A stretch of 41,752 bases of DNA from Nodosilinea sp. LEGE 06152 (GTDB taxonomy: Bacteria; Cyanobacteriota; Cyanobacteriia; Phormidesmidales; Phormidesmidaceae), in the NCBI RefSeq assembly GCF_015207525.1, contig NZ_JADEWR010000028.1, positions 2,373-44,124 of the forward strand. The letters are read 5' to 3'. The translations under genes and the position numbers were made by a program. Shown here one piece after another: positions 33,452-40,571 of the stretch. A model generated the notes under the pieces. The model made no database searches, was not told the DNA's origin, and saw only the letters and a list, made by a program, of their open reading frames with translations. The number at the start of each line of letters is the position of its first letter. The stretch's first letter is position 1.

Positions 33452-33856
33452 ATGGGACGTAAAATTTTCGTTAATTTGCCCATCAAAAACCTCGACCAGT
33501 CGGTTGAGTTCTTTACCCAGCTTGGCTTCTCGTTTAATCCTCAATTCACGGACGAAACAGCTACCTGTATGGTGGTCAGCGACGACATCTTCGTCATGCT
33601 TCTGACTGAAGAAAAGTTCAAAATGTTTACGCCCAAAGCAATTTGCGACGCTACCAAAAGTACGGAAGTGCTGGTGTGCCTATCTTGCGATAACCGCGAA
33701 GAGGTCGATACGATGGTGAGCAAAGCCCTCGATGCCGGTGGCACCACCTACAGCGACCCACAGAACCACGGGTTTATGTATGCCCACGGGTTTCAAGATC
33801 CAGACGGCCATATTTGGGAACTTATGTATATGGACCCCAGTACCGTAGACCAGTAG
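33452..33856 (+). CDS. VOC-family protein (glyoxalase/bleomycin-resistance fold)
   Basis: This 134-residue protein follows AAGGAGCCCCC and has the VOC fold: two beta-alpha-beta-beta-beta units, KIFVNLPIKNLDQSVEFFTQLGFSFNPQFTDETATCMVVSD and …EVDTMVSKALDAGGTTYSDPQNHGFMYAHGFQDPDGHIWELMYMDPS. Likely metal residues are His in the HGFMYAHGFQDPDGHIWEL region and Glu. It resembles the glyoxalase-like proteins often encoded next to DGPF genes. It has its own copy of the sigma-type promoter, so it appears to be a second transcription unit of the same regulon. Its substrate is unknown. Confidence 0.92.
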   Translation: MGRKIFVNLPIKNLDQSVEFFTQLGFSFNPQFTDETATCMVVSDDIFVMLLTEEKFKMFTPKAICDATKSTEVLVCLSCDNREEVDTMVSKALDAGGTTYSDPQNHGFMYAHGFQDPDGHIWELMYMDPSTVDQ

Positions 33857-33954
33857 GCGGCCGCAACGCTATAGGTCATGTCATCGCTTCGCGTGGGGCG
33901 GATTGGGCCAACTAGCCTAAATCGCCCCACACCCCTAGCCTGTTCTTTGGGTCG

Positions 33955-34012
33955 GGCGTGGCAACACGCCAATGCAATAAGGACTGTAGCGGGAATTGAT
34001 TACACACCCTAG
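33955..34012. repeat. Composite dispersed repeat, copy B
   Basis: GGCGTG-GCAA-CACGCC hairpin, then AATGC, then AAGGACTGTAGCGGGAATTGAT…CCCTAG (33979-34012), closely similar to 26568-26601. The SOUL stop codon (34009-34011) lies in the repeat, so the repeat supplies the 3' end of the gene. Confidence 0.6.
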
Positions 34013-34620
34013 CGGCGCTGCACCGGAATCTGAATGTCGCTCCGCTTGATCGGGTCGGGAACGTAAGGCCCATCGTAGAAAAACCGTCGGGGTAACCCCG
34101 CTACGGCGTAGTCGGGATTGGCCAACAGCCAGGCCCGAAGCCGTGCGATGCTGCGGGCATAAATATCGTAGTCGTAGCCACCCCTGACGCCAATGCTGAC
34201 CACCGTCATCGGTGGAACGTCGTCTACCTGTACATCTTGGGCCACCGCCTGGGGCACGATATCTAAGCTGCGGTATAAAAACGAAACAGCGGCCTCTCCC
34301 TGCGCCACCGCTGCCCCCTCCTGGAGCGTTGCCGCAGGGTACCGCGTCTCGACCGGAGCCGTCATCGAGATATCGTTGCTGCTAATGTGGCGAAACAGGG
34401 GCGAGAACCCTCGGGAGGAGGCATTGGCCAGATCGCCCGTGACCTGCACTGTCGCGGCTCGGTAGGCTGGATACTGCTTAAGCTCAATCTCACCCTCGGC
34501 TGTGGGCGGCGGAAAGCCCTCCGGCAAAGGGGCAGAAGCCGCACTGTAGGCCCAAAAAGCCAAAACCCCCACCCCCACAACAACAACCCCTAACATCAGC
34601 AAGCTCTGACCCAATTTCAT
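34009..34620 (-). CDS. SOUL-family haem-binding protein, membrane-anchored
   Basis: From Met at 34620 this is a 203-residue protein. A hydrophobic helix (residues ~5-30, LLMLGVVVVGVGVLAFWAYSA) anchors it to the membrane or serves as a signal. The rest is a SOUL domain (EIELKQYPAYRAATVQVTGDL…FSPLFRHISSNDISMTAPVETRYP…VSFLYRSLDIVPQAV…YDYDIYARSIARLRAWLL). SOUL proteins bind haem or tetrapyrroles. The frame opens at 34665, but the AGGACAA before 34620 favours the shorter form. It is a plausible partner to photosynthesis-linked pigment turnover; no partner gene is adjacent. Its 3' end is formed by a repeat. Confidence 0.9.
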   Translation of the reverse strand: MKLGQSLLMLGVVVVGVGVLAFWAYSAASAPLPEGFPPPTAEGEIELKQYPAYRAATVQVTGDLANASSRGFSPLFRHISSNDISMTAPVETRYPAATLQEGAAVAQGEAAVSFLYRSLDIVPQAVAQDVQVDDVPPMTVVSIGVRGGYDYDIYARSIARLRAWLLANPDYAVAGLPRRFFYDGPYVPDPIKRSDIQIPVQRR

Positions 34621-34927
34621 GGCAGATTGTCCTGTACATTGCGACCGATCTTTTCTAGCGGCCATTACTGGCCATTACTGTTAGTGTAGCGACTGATTAA
34701 ACGGTATAAATCCTAACAGTTTGGGTTGACTAAAATTTGGCTACCCCTGGCGCGATCGCTCTTCGCAGTGTTTCATTAATCTGTTGTTAACTTGGCCATA
34801 AAAGGTATCCCTCCAAAAGCAGATCAAGCCGCTGCTCTAAACCATCTTGATCTGTCTCTATGGAAGGATGGTTCTTTTATTTAGCATTGTTAAGTTGTTG
34901 TCAGTGACGTCAACCAAGGTAATTCAA

Positions 34928-35128
34928 ATGCAAAACGTTAAAGAGCGCTCGACTGTAACTGAAGACGTGAAACAGCCTTACTTCTATCCTGGTACCCACT
35001 GGAACTGGGGCTTCGTTCCCAGTGCCGAAATTTGGAACGGTCGCCTGGCGATGATTGGCTTTCTTTCGGCCATTCTTATCGAACTCTTCTCCGGGCAGGG
35101 CGTGCTCCATTTTTGGGGAATCATGTAG
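34928..35128 (+). CDS. High-light-inducible / CAB-like protein (HLIP)
   Basis: From ATG 34928 this is a 66-residue single-helix protein. The chlorophyll-binding helix AEIWNGRLAMIGFLSAILIELFSGQGVLHFWG is intact, with the ExxNGRxAMIGF signature (Glu34, Asn37, Arg39). It sits in thylakoid membranes and protects chlorophyll proteins during light stress. The N-terminal 30 residues end in YPGTHWNWGFVPS. An upstream in-frame start at 34847 is unlikely. A strong terminator follows, so it is a single-gene unit, as is common for hli genes. Confidence 0.95.
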   Translation: MQNVKERSTVTEDVKQPYFYPGTHWNWGFVPSAEIWNGRLAMIGFLSAILIELFSGQGVLHFWGIM

Positions 35129-35160
35129 GAGTCCAGTCAAAGTTCTGATCACGTGTGAGC

Positions 35161-35197
35161 AAGCGGCATTGATTTAGTTTCAATGCCGCTTTTTTAT
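35161..35197 (+). terminator. Strong terminator after the HLIP gene
   Basis: AAGCGGCATTGA (35161-35172) pairs perfectly with TCAATGCCGCTT (35180-35191) across a 7-base loop, followed by TTTTTATTTT. Confidence 0.92.
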
Positions 35198-35621
35198 TTT
35201 GCTACTCTGGATAAAGGAAAAGAATTAAAGAAAAAAATAATTTTATCGCAATAACCGGTTAGCTCAGGCATGGGCAATCGGCCATTGCGATAATTGAGGT
35301 AGCGAACTGACGTATAGCCAGCGTTCCTAAAATGCTACCTGTCCTAACCGTTTTAATAGTGACTAGAGAATAGTTTTTTTACTATGCACTTACTTAGTTA
35401 TTCATTTCTAAGCGCCTAGAAGGTCGTAAAACCATCTAGTTAACAACCAAACGGAGTACGAATAAAGGACTGATGGCTCGGCCTGCAAGTCTATCTATCT
35501 ACAGAGCATGGTTATGGCTGAGGTTGTCATTATAAAAGGTGAATCTTGGGCCAGGTTCGAGGCTGAGCCATACGCCCTGCTCAAGGTTTAAACAGTATTT
35601 AGCATTTAAGGAATTTATCCT
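35198..35621. other. 424-base AT-rich non-coding region
   Basis: This region is lower in GC than its flanks, with several T and A runs (e.g. TTAAAGAAAAAAATAATTTTA near 35224). It must hold the promoter of the gene at 35622. I see no gene, tRNA or clear hairpin. Confidence 0.4.
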
Positions 35622-36116
35622 ATGACAGCCCAAACAATGCAAACCAGGCAAAACAGTGAAGTCATTGCGGTCTACGGCAGCCGTCGTGAAGCTGACCAGG
35701 CTAAAAAAGCTATTCAAGACGCCGGCATCATGGGGCAGCGAGTCTACGTTGACGACCATGTTTCCCCCACTACCCAAGTGTACGCTCAGGGTACAACCGT
35801 AGGCGGGCAGGCAGGTTTCTTTGCGGGCGGATTCTTGGGTGGCGCGCTGGGCGTGTTTGCCACCATCATTATCGTCTTTCAAATGACTGGAGACTATCCC
35901 CATTCAAACCTTAGCCGCCTCATGGTGCTTGGCTTCGCGCTTGCAGGTGCAATATTTGGTGCACTAGTGGGCAAAGGGGTGCGAGATAGCCAGCCGGTGA
36001 GCGAAAAAATCAAGGGTGATCCCGACCTGTCTCGTCAGTTTCGCCTGGTTGTTGAAGGCAACAGCGATGAACTGCGCCAAGCTCGGCAAGCGCTCAACCA
36101 ACCGCCCACCAGCTAG
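35622..36116 (+). CDS. Stress-protein-like membrane protein with glycine zipper
   Basis: This 164-residue protein has an N-terminal alpha/beta part (NSEVIAVYGSRREADQAKKAIQDAGIMGQRVYVDD) like the general-stress-protein 17M/YflT group. A membrane hairpin follows (~63-112): GGQAGFFAGGFLGGALGVFATIIIVF and LMVLGFALAGAIFGALVGKGV, both glycine-zippered. The C-terminal ~50 residues (FRLVVEGNSDELRQARQAL) form a second small alpha/beta unit of the same type. AAGGA lies ~10 bases before the ATG. Its role is probably stress-related; no target is known. A shared terminator follows. Confidence 0.8.
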   Translation: MTAQTMQTRQNSEVIAVYGSRREADQAKKAIQDAGIMGQRVYVDDHVSPTTQVYAQGTTVGGQAGFFAGGFLGGALGVFATIIIVFQMTGDYPHSNLSRLMVLGFALAGAIFGALVGKGVRDSQPVSEKIKGDPDLSRQFRLVVEGNSDELRQARQALNQPPTS

Positions 36117-36202
36117 GTTCGAACATCAGCCAGGGCTGTACAGCCCTGGCTGAACTGTTGCGAATCGTAAGTAGGTAGAAATAGTCTTTTTTTTGCTAGC
36201 TA

Positions 36203-36258
36203 AACCAAAAAGCAGGGAGACCGGTTGGGACCCCTGCTTTTTGGTTTGGTTTGGTTTG
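36203..36258. terminator. Bidirectional terminator plus TTTGG repeat
   Basis: AACCAAAAAGCAGGG (36203-36217) pairs with CCCTGCTTTTTGGTT (36232-36246). It serves the plus-strand gene ending at 36116 and the minus-strand gene ending at 36280. It is followed by a short TTTGG tandem run to ~36258. Confidence 0.8.
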
Positions 36259-36279
36259 CACCGCGGCTAGACCACCGAT

Positions 36280-36552
36280 TTAGTAACGCTGGCTGTAGTC
36301 AGAAGTCGTACCAACGCGATCGGTTGTGGTAGTTGTATGGCGATCGCGCCCCTTCAAGCCAGCCAGACCTAGCAGACCCAGCAGACCTAGCCAGCCCCAG
36401 TCAAAGCCATCATCTTCGGTAGCAACGTTTTGAGTGGGTGCTACTGGGTCATTTGCGGTGGCTTGAGCAGGCATGTTGAGAGAGGGCAGAACGGCCATGC
36501 TAACCGCAAGGGCACTGGCCCCGATCCATTTCGACAAAGCATTAATTTTCAT
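36280..36552 (-). CDS. WGxxGxxG family small protein
   Basis: From Met at 36552, preceded by AGGAACCCAAACT, this is a 90-residue protein. A signal-like helix (KWIGASALAVSMAVLPSLNMPAQA) leads to a short acidic spacer and then FDWGWLGLLGLLGLAGLKGRDR, the WGxxGxxG motif of a family of small exported proteins. The motif with a basic end resembles a C-terminal sorting signal or single membrane anchor. The tail (HTTTTTDRVGTTSDYSQRY) is Thr-rich. Function is unknown. The longer frame to 36612 is less likely, given the good ribosome site here. Confidence 0.85.
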   Translation of the reverse strand: MKINALSKWIGASALAVSMAVLPSLNMPAQATANDPVAPTQNVATEDDGFDWGWLGLLGLLGLAGLKGRDRHTTTTTDRVGTTSDYSQRY

Positions 36553-36885
36553 AGTTTGGGTTCCTGAGAACAAACAACACTGTCTATCTATACGGGAAAA
36601 CTGGTTTGGCAAACTAAAAAAATTAGAGTGCTAATCAACCCGCTTTGTCTTACAGGTTAGAGTTTTTTTGGTAGCCTGTTATTCGTCGTTAGTCAGAGAC
36701 TTTTTTAACTCAGCCTCTAGCAAAAGATTCACCTGTGCTTAGCGAGGAAATGGGCAAAAGGTACCGTTGTATCATTTATTTAATCAGTGAAATATGCTGC
36801 CCCGCAAACTATAGCTTTACCAGTTTTTTAGCATAGATTTATCTATATCTTACCCATTAAAACCTCGCCCCTTTAAAGTGAAGAA

Positions 36886-37389
36886 ATGCCGTCGTGCGCT
36901 ATGAACAACCCTACATCTGTGCAAATGATTGAACACCTGCAGCGAGCTAACCAAATCGCCCAGGTGGCCATGGCTGAGGGGCACCATCCCTTTGGGGCAA
37001 TTTTGGTAGCCCCTGACCATGCCACCGTGCTGTTGGAGCAGGGCAACGTAGATGCGGTCAACCACGCCGAATTGACCCTGATGCAGCGCGCCTACGCCGA
37101 GTTTGAGCCCGCTTTTTTGTGGGACTGCACTCTCTACACCACGGTTGAACCCTGCGTTATGTGTGCTGGGGCGCAGTACTGGGCCAATGTGGGGCGGTTG
37201 GTCTACGGCATTTCAGAGCTGCTGCTGCTGAGAATTACAGGCGACCACGCGGCAAACCCAACGCTGAATGTGCCCTGCCGCTACGTATTTGACCACGGCC
37301 AAAAAGCCATTCGCGTCTGGGGACCGATCGCGGCGGTAGAGGCGGAGATTTTGGCGCTGCACCAGGGGTTTTGGCGTCAGCCTACCTAG
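36886..37389 (+). CDS. Nucleoside/nucleobase deaminase (cytidine-deaminase fold)
   Basis: This 167-residue zinc deaminase has the active-site motifs HAE (His60-Ala-Glu62 in NHAELTLMQ) and PCVMC (Pro89, Cys90, Cys93). The order and spacing match the CMP/dCMP-type deaminase family that includes TadA, guanine deaminase and cytosine deaminases. The GHHPFGAILV start is typical of guanine-deaminase-like members, but the C-terminal tail is shorter than GuaD's, so the substrate stays open. Start choices are ATG 36886 or 36901. Convergent neighbours are absent; it stands alone. Confidence 0.9.
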   Translation: MPSCAMNNPTSVQMIEHLQRANQIAQVAMAEGHHPFGAILVAPDHATVLLEQGNVDAVNHAELTLMQRAYAEFEPAFLWDCTLYTTVEPCVMCAGAQYWANVGRLVYGISELLLLRITGDHAANPTLNVPCRYVFDHGQKAIRVWGPIAAVEAEILALHQGFWRQPT

Positions 37390-37571
37390 CAACCTTCTGA
37401 GCATTGCCCAAGCCGCACAGGCCAATAAGTCATGGTTTGTGAACTTATCTAGCGCGATCGCGGCACATTTGTGCGCATTCTGTAAAAATAGATACAGAAA
37501 TGCTCGACTAGCCCTCTTCACCTTTGCCAAAGAGGGTGCCGTCGCCAGCAGTGAACTTAGAAAGGCGACCT

Positions 37572-37799
37572 ATGACCCCGCAACTTCAGTCTCAAGCCGA
37601 CGCTCAACTTACTTCGGGCTGGCCCCCGGTTTGCCACATTGCCTATACCCGTGACACCTGGGTAACGCTGGCCGACCGGCCCAACGAGTACGCCGCCGCC
37701 GAGGCCAAACTGCTTTGCCAGGCATCGCCCGACACCTGGGTCGCCTGGGTGCCCGACCACGGCGAAACGCTGCTGCACAAGAGCCACTTTTACGTCTGA
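37572..37799 (+). CDS. Small hypothetical protein (paired gene 1)
   Basis: This 75-residue protein from ATG 37572 begins MTPQLQSQADAQLTSGWPPVCHIAYTRDTW… and contains two Cys. It is soluble and acidic, rich in Trp (four). I do not recognise the family. The stop TGA and the next start ATG share one base (TGATG at 37797-37801), so translation of the two genes is probably coupled. The frame is open to 37524, but the ATG at 37572 fits better next to GGCGACC. Confidence 0.6.
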   Translation: MTPQLQSQADAQLTSGWPPVCHIAYTRDTWVTLADRPNEYAAAEAKLLCQASPDTWVAWVPDHGETLLHKSHFYV

Positions 37800-38089
37800 T
37801 GCATCCCGATTCATTAACCGACCTAGCGCCAGACTTAGCACCAGACTCGCCCATCGCCTGGGACGAGCTGTTTGAATACCTGCCCGGCACCCTGGTCGAG
37901 CGGGTTGACGAACCTGGCATCCTTTACGCCATCGAGGGCTATGAGGCCACGATGGTACCACCCATCTGGCTTGTGGATGATCCGCGCCCGCGCTACCCCC
38001 ACGAGCTGCGAATTGTGTCTCGACAACCGGCGCAGGTCTGTAACCTGGCTCAGCCCGAAACCCTGGCTAGGACGGCGCACCCCGCTTGA
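37799..38089 (+). CDS. Small hypothetical protein (paired gene 2)
   Basis: This 96-residue acidic protein starts at the ATG overlapping the previous stop. It has a Leu/Asp/Pro-rich start (MHPDSLTDLAPDLAPDSPIAWDELFEYLPGTLVERVDEPGILYAIEGYEATMVPPIWLVDDPRPRYPHELRIVSRQPAQ). No motif is known to me; the compact beta-rich middle resembles a small ligand or protein-binding domain. Its 3' end overlaps the MOSC gene (38067-38738, opposite strand) by 23 bases, so the two messages share complementary ends. The pairing of genes 1 and 2 hints at a joint role. Confidence 0.6.
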   Translation: MHPDSLTDLAPDLAPDSPIAWDELFEYLPGTLVERVDEPGILYAIEGYEATMVPPIWLVDDPRPRYPHELRIVSRQPAQVCNLAQPETLARTAHPA

Positions 38090-38738
38090 GCAGTTTTTCC
38101 TGCCAGTTGCGCGAGAGTAGGGGGCACCGGGCTAGCTCAGCCGCCGCCGCTCGATCGCTCAGGTCGTGGTGCATGATGTGGTTGGCTCGGGCTACGGTCC
38201 ACTGGGGGTAGGGGCGATCGCACAGGGTTATCGCCAGCCCCGCCTGTACCGCGCCCTCCTGCAGCACCCGAAAATACCAGCCGCTGCGACCGTTGGCTTT
38301 CACCTGAAGGGCCAGATCGGCGATGCGCCAGCGGCGGGAGAGCTTCCAGCAGGGCTGTCGAGGCTGCGAAACCTGCACCCTGGCGTTGCCGATCGCATAG
38401 ATGTCGCCGATGCAGACGTCCGCTTCGGTTTGCCCTACCACCGTAAAGTTTTCGCCAAAACCGCCGTAGGGCAGCTCGGGGTGGTTGAGGTGCGATCGCC
38501 AGTCAGGGTAGTGCTCGGCGCTGTAGGCCAACACCGCCTTATCAATGCCGCCGTGGTTCTTTAAATCGGCCTGACCGTCGCCTGCCAGGTTAGTCGTGCT
38601 CAGCCACACCTCCCCCTCAACTGGCTGCTTAAAAAAACCGGTGGTCCAGCGCTGATCCATGGGGTTAGGGGCGGCATCGGTGCCCAGGGTTTGGGGCAGG
38701 CCCACCTGAATGCTGACAAGCTCAGGCATAGTAGTCAA
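38067..38738 (-). CDS. MOSC-domain protein (YiiM-like)
   Basis: This 223-residue cytoplasmic protein has the MOSC core: GDGQADLKNHGGIDKAVLAYSAEHYPDWRSHL, then PYGGFGENFTVVGQTEADVCIGDIYAIGNARVQVSQPRQPCWKLSRRW with the conserved Cys. The MOSC family binds molybdenum cofactor or moves sulfur; YiiM reduces N-hydroxylated compounds. The active-site Cys at about residue 134 (RQPCWKL) is present. The C-terminal ~60 residues extend past the MOSC domain, as in YiiM. Starts MTTM or Met4 are both possible. It is preceded by the terminator of the SIMPL gene. Confidence 0.93.
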   Translation of the reverse strand: MTTMPELVSIQVGLPQTLGTDAAPNPMDQRWTTGFFKQPVEGEVWLSTTNLAGDGQADLKNHGGIDKAVLAYSAEHYPDWRSHLNHPELPYGGFGENFTVVGQTEADVCIGDIYAIGNARVQVSQPRQPCWKLSRRWRIADLALQVKANGRSGWYFRVLQEGAVQAGLAITLCDRPYPQWTVARANHIMHHDLSDRAAAAELARCPLLSRNWQEKLLKRGAPS

Positions 38739-38749
38739 ACGATAAGCGA

Positions 38750-38784
38750 CAAAAAAAGAGCGTGTCTTGATAACGACACGCTCT
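38750..38784 (-). terminator. Terminator after SIMPL gene
   Basis: AGAGCGTGTC (38757-38766) pairs with GACACGCTCT (38775-38784), and on the minus strand it is followed by a T run. It separates the SIMPL gene from the MOSC gene, with ~117 bases after the SIMPL stop. Confidence 0.8.
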
Positions 38785-38901
38785 CTCTAGGATACGCGCA
38801 ATGGCTCACGAACTTCCGCTGGGGCTGAGGCGCGGCCGCATCGGCGTCCTGCGACCTGATCCCAGATCTGCCCACGGCCTCTGGGCATTCAGCCAGGTTC
38901 C

Positions 38902-39660
38902 TTAGTAGCGAATCTGTAGGGTCACCTGAGCCTGGACCGTTTGCTCGCCCCCTACTACTGGAGTTGAGGCATCGTTCTGCATGGCTCCGTACTCGGCCCG
39001 GCGCATCATGGGCACCGGCACAGGCGGTGCCGCTCCGTTAATTTGAACGCCGACAATCTCCTGCGATCGCAGGCTCAGGCTCCCCAGCACCACGCCCGCC
39101 TGAGTCTGGGCATCTTCTACGGCTTCGCGCAGCGCCTGCTGACGAGCCGCCTCCAGTGCAGCCTCGTCGGCCACAAAGCTGACGCCGCGAATTTGGTTAG
39201 CCCCGGCATTCACCGCATCGTCGATCAGCGACCCAACGCTCTCGGTGGGCATACGAAAGCTAACGGTGTTGCTGCCGGTGTAGCCAATCACATCCTGGCG
39301 ACCGTTCTCGTAGTTGTAGCGGGGGCTGAGCTGAATGCCTGTGGTCTCAAGCTTTTCGACCGAGCGCGATCGCAGTAGCTCAACCACCGCTGAGGTGCGC
39401 TGGGCCACCTCGCGCTGAACGGCGGCCGCATCGGTACCCTGCACATCGACCCCGAGTTCGACCCGAGTTTTGGTTGTCTGCACCGACTCCTCACCCTGGC
39501 CAGTTACGGTTAGCGTTCTCATGGCAGCCTCCTGGGCGATCGCGGTGGGAGTAAAGACAGGCACAAAACCGAGCCCCGAGACCAGGGTTGCAGACATCAC
39601 CGCCGCCGCCGCCATTCGTCTGGGGGTAAAAGACTTAATTTTCATGGGCCTCACACTCAT
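38902..39660 (-). CDS. SIMPL-domain (DUF541) secreted protein
   Basis: This 252-residue protein has a signal sequence ending TAIAQEA (~44). The SIMPL domain follows: LTVTGQGEESVQTTKTRVELGVDVQGTDAAAVQREVAQRTSAVVELLRS, then TTGIQLSPRYNYENGRQDVIGYTGSNTVSFRM and a C-terminal AEYGAMQ…GGEQTVQAQVTLQIRY. This matches the typical length for the family, whose members are periplasmic or surface proteins with no firm biochemical role. A second Met (MKIK, 39645) is an equally good start and gives a cleaner signal peptide. Transcript end: terminator at 38750. Confidence 0.93.
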   Translation of the reverse strand: MSVRPMKIKSFTPRRMAAAAVMSATLVSGLGFVPVFTPTAIAQEAAMRTLTVTGQGEESVQTTKTRVELGVDVQGTDAAAVQREVAQRTSAVVELLRSRSVEKLETTGIQLSPRYNYENGRQDVIGYTGSNTVSFRMPTESVGSLIDDAVNAGANQIRGVSFVADEAALEAARQQALREAVEDAQTQAGVVLGSLSLRSQEIVGVQINGAAPPVPVPMMRRAEYGAMQNDASTPVVGGEQTVQAQVTLQIRY

Positions 39661-39859
39661 CTATAGAAGCTAGTCCATTCACTGTGCCACGGCGATCTCC
39701 GGCCAATGGCGTTGTTACCGATTTCGATACAGAGTGCCGAGACCAATCGAGCAGACTCAGCCAAGAGGTTATGATTTTTTATGTAAGCCCCCAGAGTCGC
39801 CGTTGCCTACCGCCCCGTCTGCTTAGGCAGCCTAGGAATAAACACCTGAGAGCGCTGTT

Positions 39860-40171
39860 ATGCCAATACACCCGACCAATTTTGCCGTTAGAGAGCAGGT
39901 ACTGAGCCGACTCCAGGCGATTAAGCCTCAGCTAGTAAAGCAGTATTCAATCAGCAGAATCGGCATTTTTGGTTCAGTAGCTAGAAACGAAGCCTATGGT
40001 GATAGCGATATTGATGTAGTTGTCCATATGCGTCCAGACATGCTAAAACGAGCACGGCTGAAGGCCGTGCTTGAGGAAGTATTTGGCCGGGAGGTGGATC
40101 TCATTCGATACAGAGAGTCAATGAATCCTTTTCTTAAAGCCAGAATCAATCAAGATGCTATCTATGTATGA
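39860..40171 (+). CDS. MntA-like nucleotidyltransferase (MNT, antitoxin of a HEPN/MNT pair)
   Basis: This 103-residue minimal nucleotidyltransferase has the active-site motif GSVARNEAYGDSDIDVVV (Gly38-Ser39 and Asp50/Asp52). In HEPN/MNT toxin-antitoxin pairs the MNT protein adds AMP to the HEPN toxin and so inactivates it. The third catalytic Asp (VDLIRY) is also present, so the enzyme looks complete. The stop TGA overlaps the start of the HEPN reading frame by 8 bases (ATG 40164). The toxin gene, however, is frameshifted, so this MNT may have lost its target. Confidence 0.9.
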   Translation: MPIHPTNFAVREQVLSRLQAIKPQLVKQYSISRIGIFGSVARNEAYGDSDIDVVVHMRPDMLKRARLKAVLEEVFGREVDLIRYRESMNPFLKARINQDAIYV

Positions 40172-40526
40172 TCGCTCTCTTCTCTTGGAGTTGCTGCTTG
40201 AAGTAGAAGAAGCGATTCGTAGAATTGAACGCCGCTTTGCAACCATCAATCATGCCGACGATTTGTGTCCAGCGACGAAGGCCTCGACCGGCTAGATGCT
40301 AATTGCCATTAGCGAAAATATTAGAAGAATTCACAAAATTGTTGGTGACGCTTGGTTTGCTCGCTATCCTGATGTCAACTGGTCAGATATTAAAGGCATT
40401 AGAAATATCCTAGCCCACGATTATTTTGATATCGACCCAGAGGAGGTTTACCAAATTTGCTCTACGGATATTGAAGTTCTCAAGCGCGAACTTGAAAAAA
40501 TGCGCTACGACATTTTTCAGTCGTAA
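40164..40526 (+). pseudogene. HepT-like HEPN toxin gene, disrupted by two frameshifts
   Basis: ATG 40164 opens MYDRSLLLELLLEVEEAIRRIERRFATINHADD, the normal start of a HepT (DUF86) toxin, but the frame stops at TAG 40293. Reading one base off after 40262 gives FVSSDEGLDRL, the normal continuation, and from 40296 the original frame returns with MLIAISENIRRIHKIVG … DIKGIRNILAHDYFDI … to 40526. One T seems lost near 40263, and a second indel near 40295 resets the frame, probably with a few codons lost. The catalytic R-x4-H motif (RNILAH) survives. It is probably inactive, unless the T run holds a sequencing error or a programmed shift. Confidence 0.8.
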
Positions 40527-40571
40527 CCAGAGACCTACAATCAGGCGAGATTTTGAACAAACCCCTACCCT

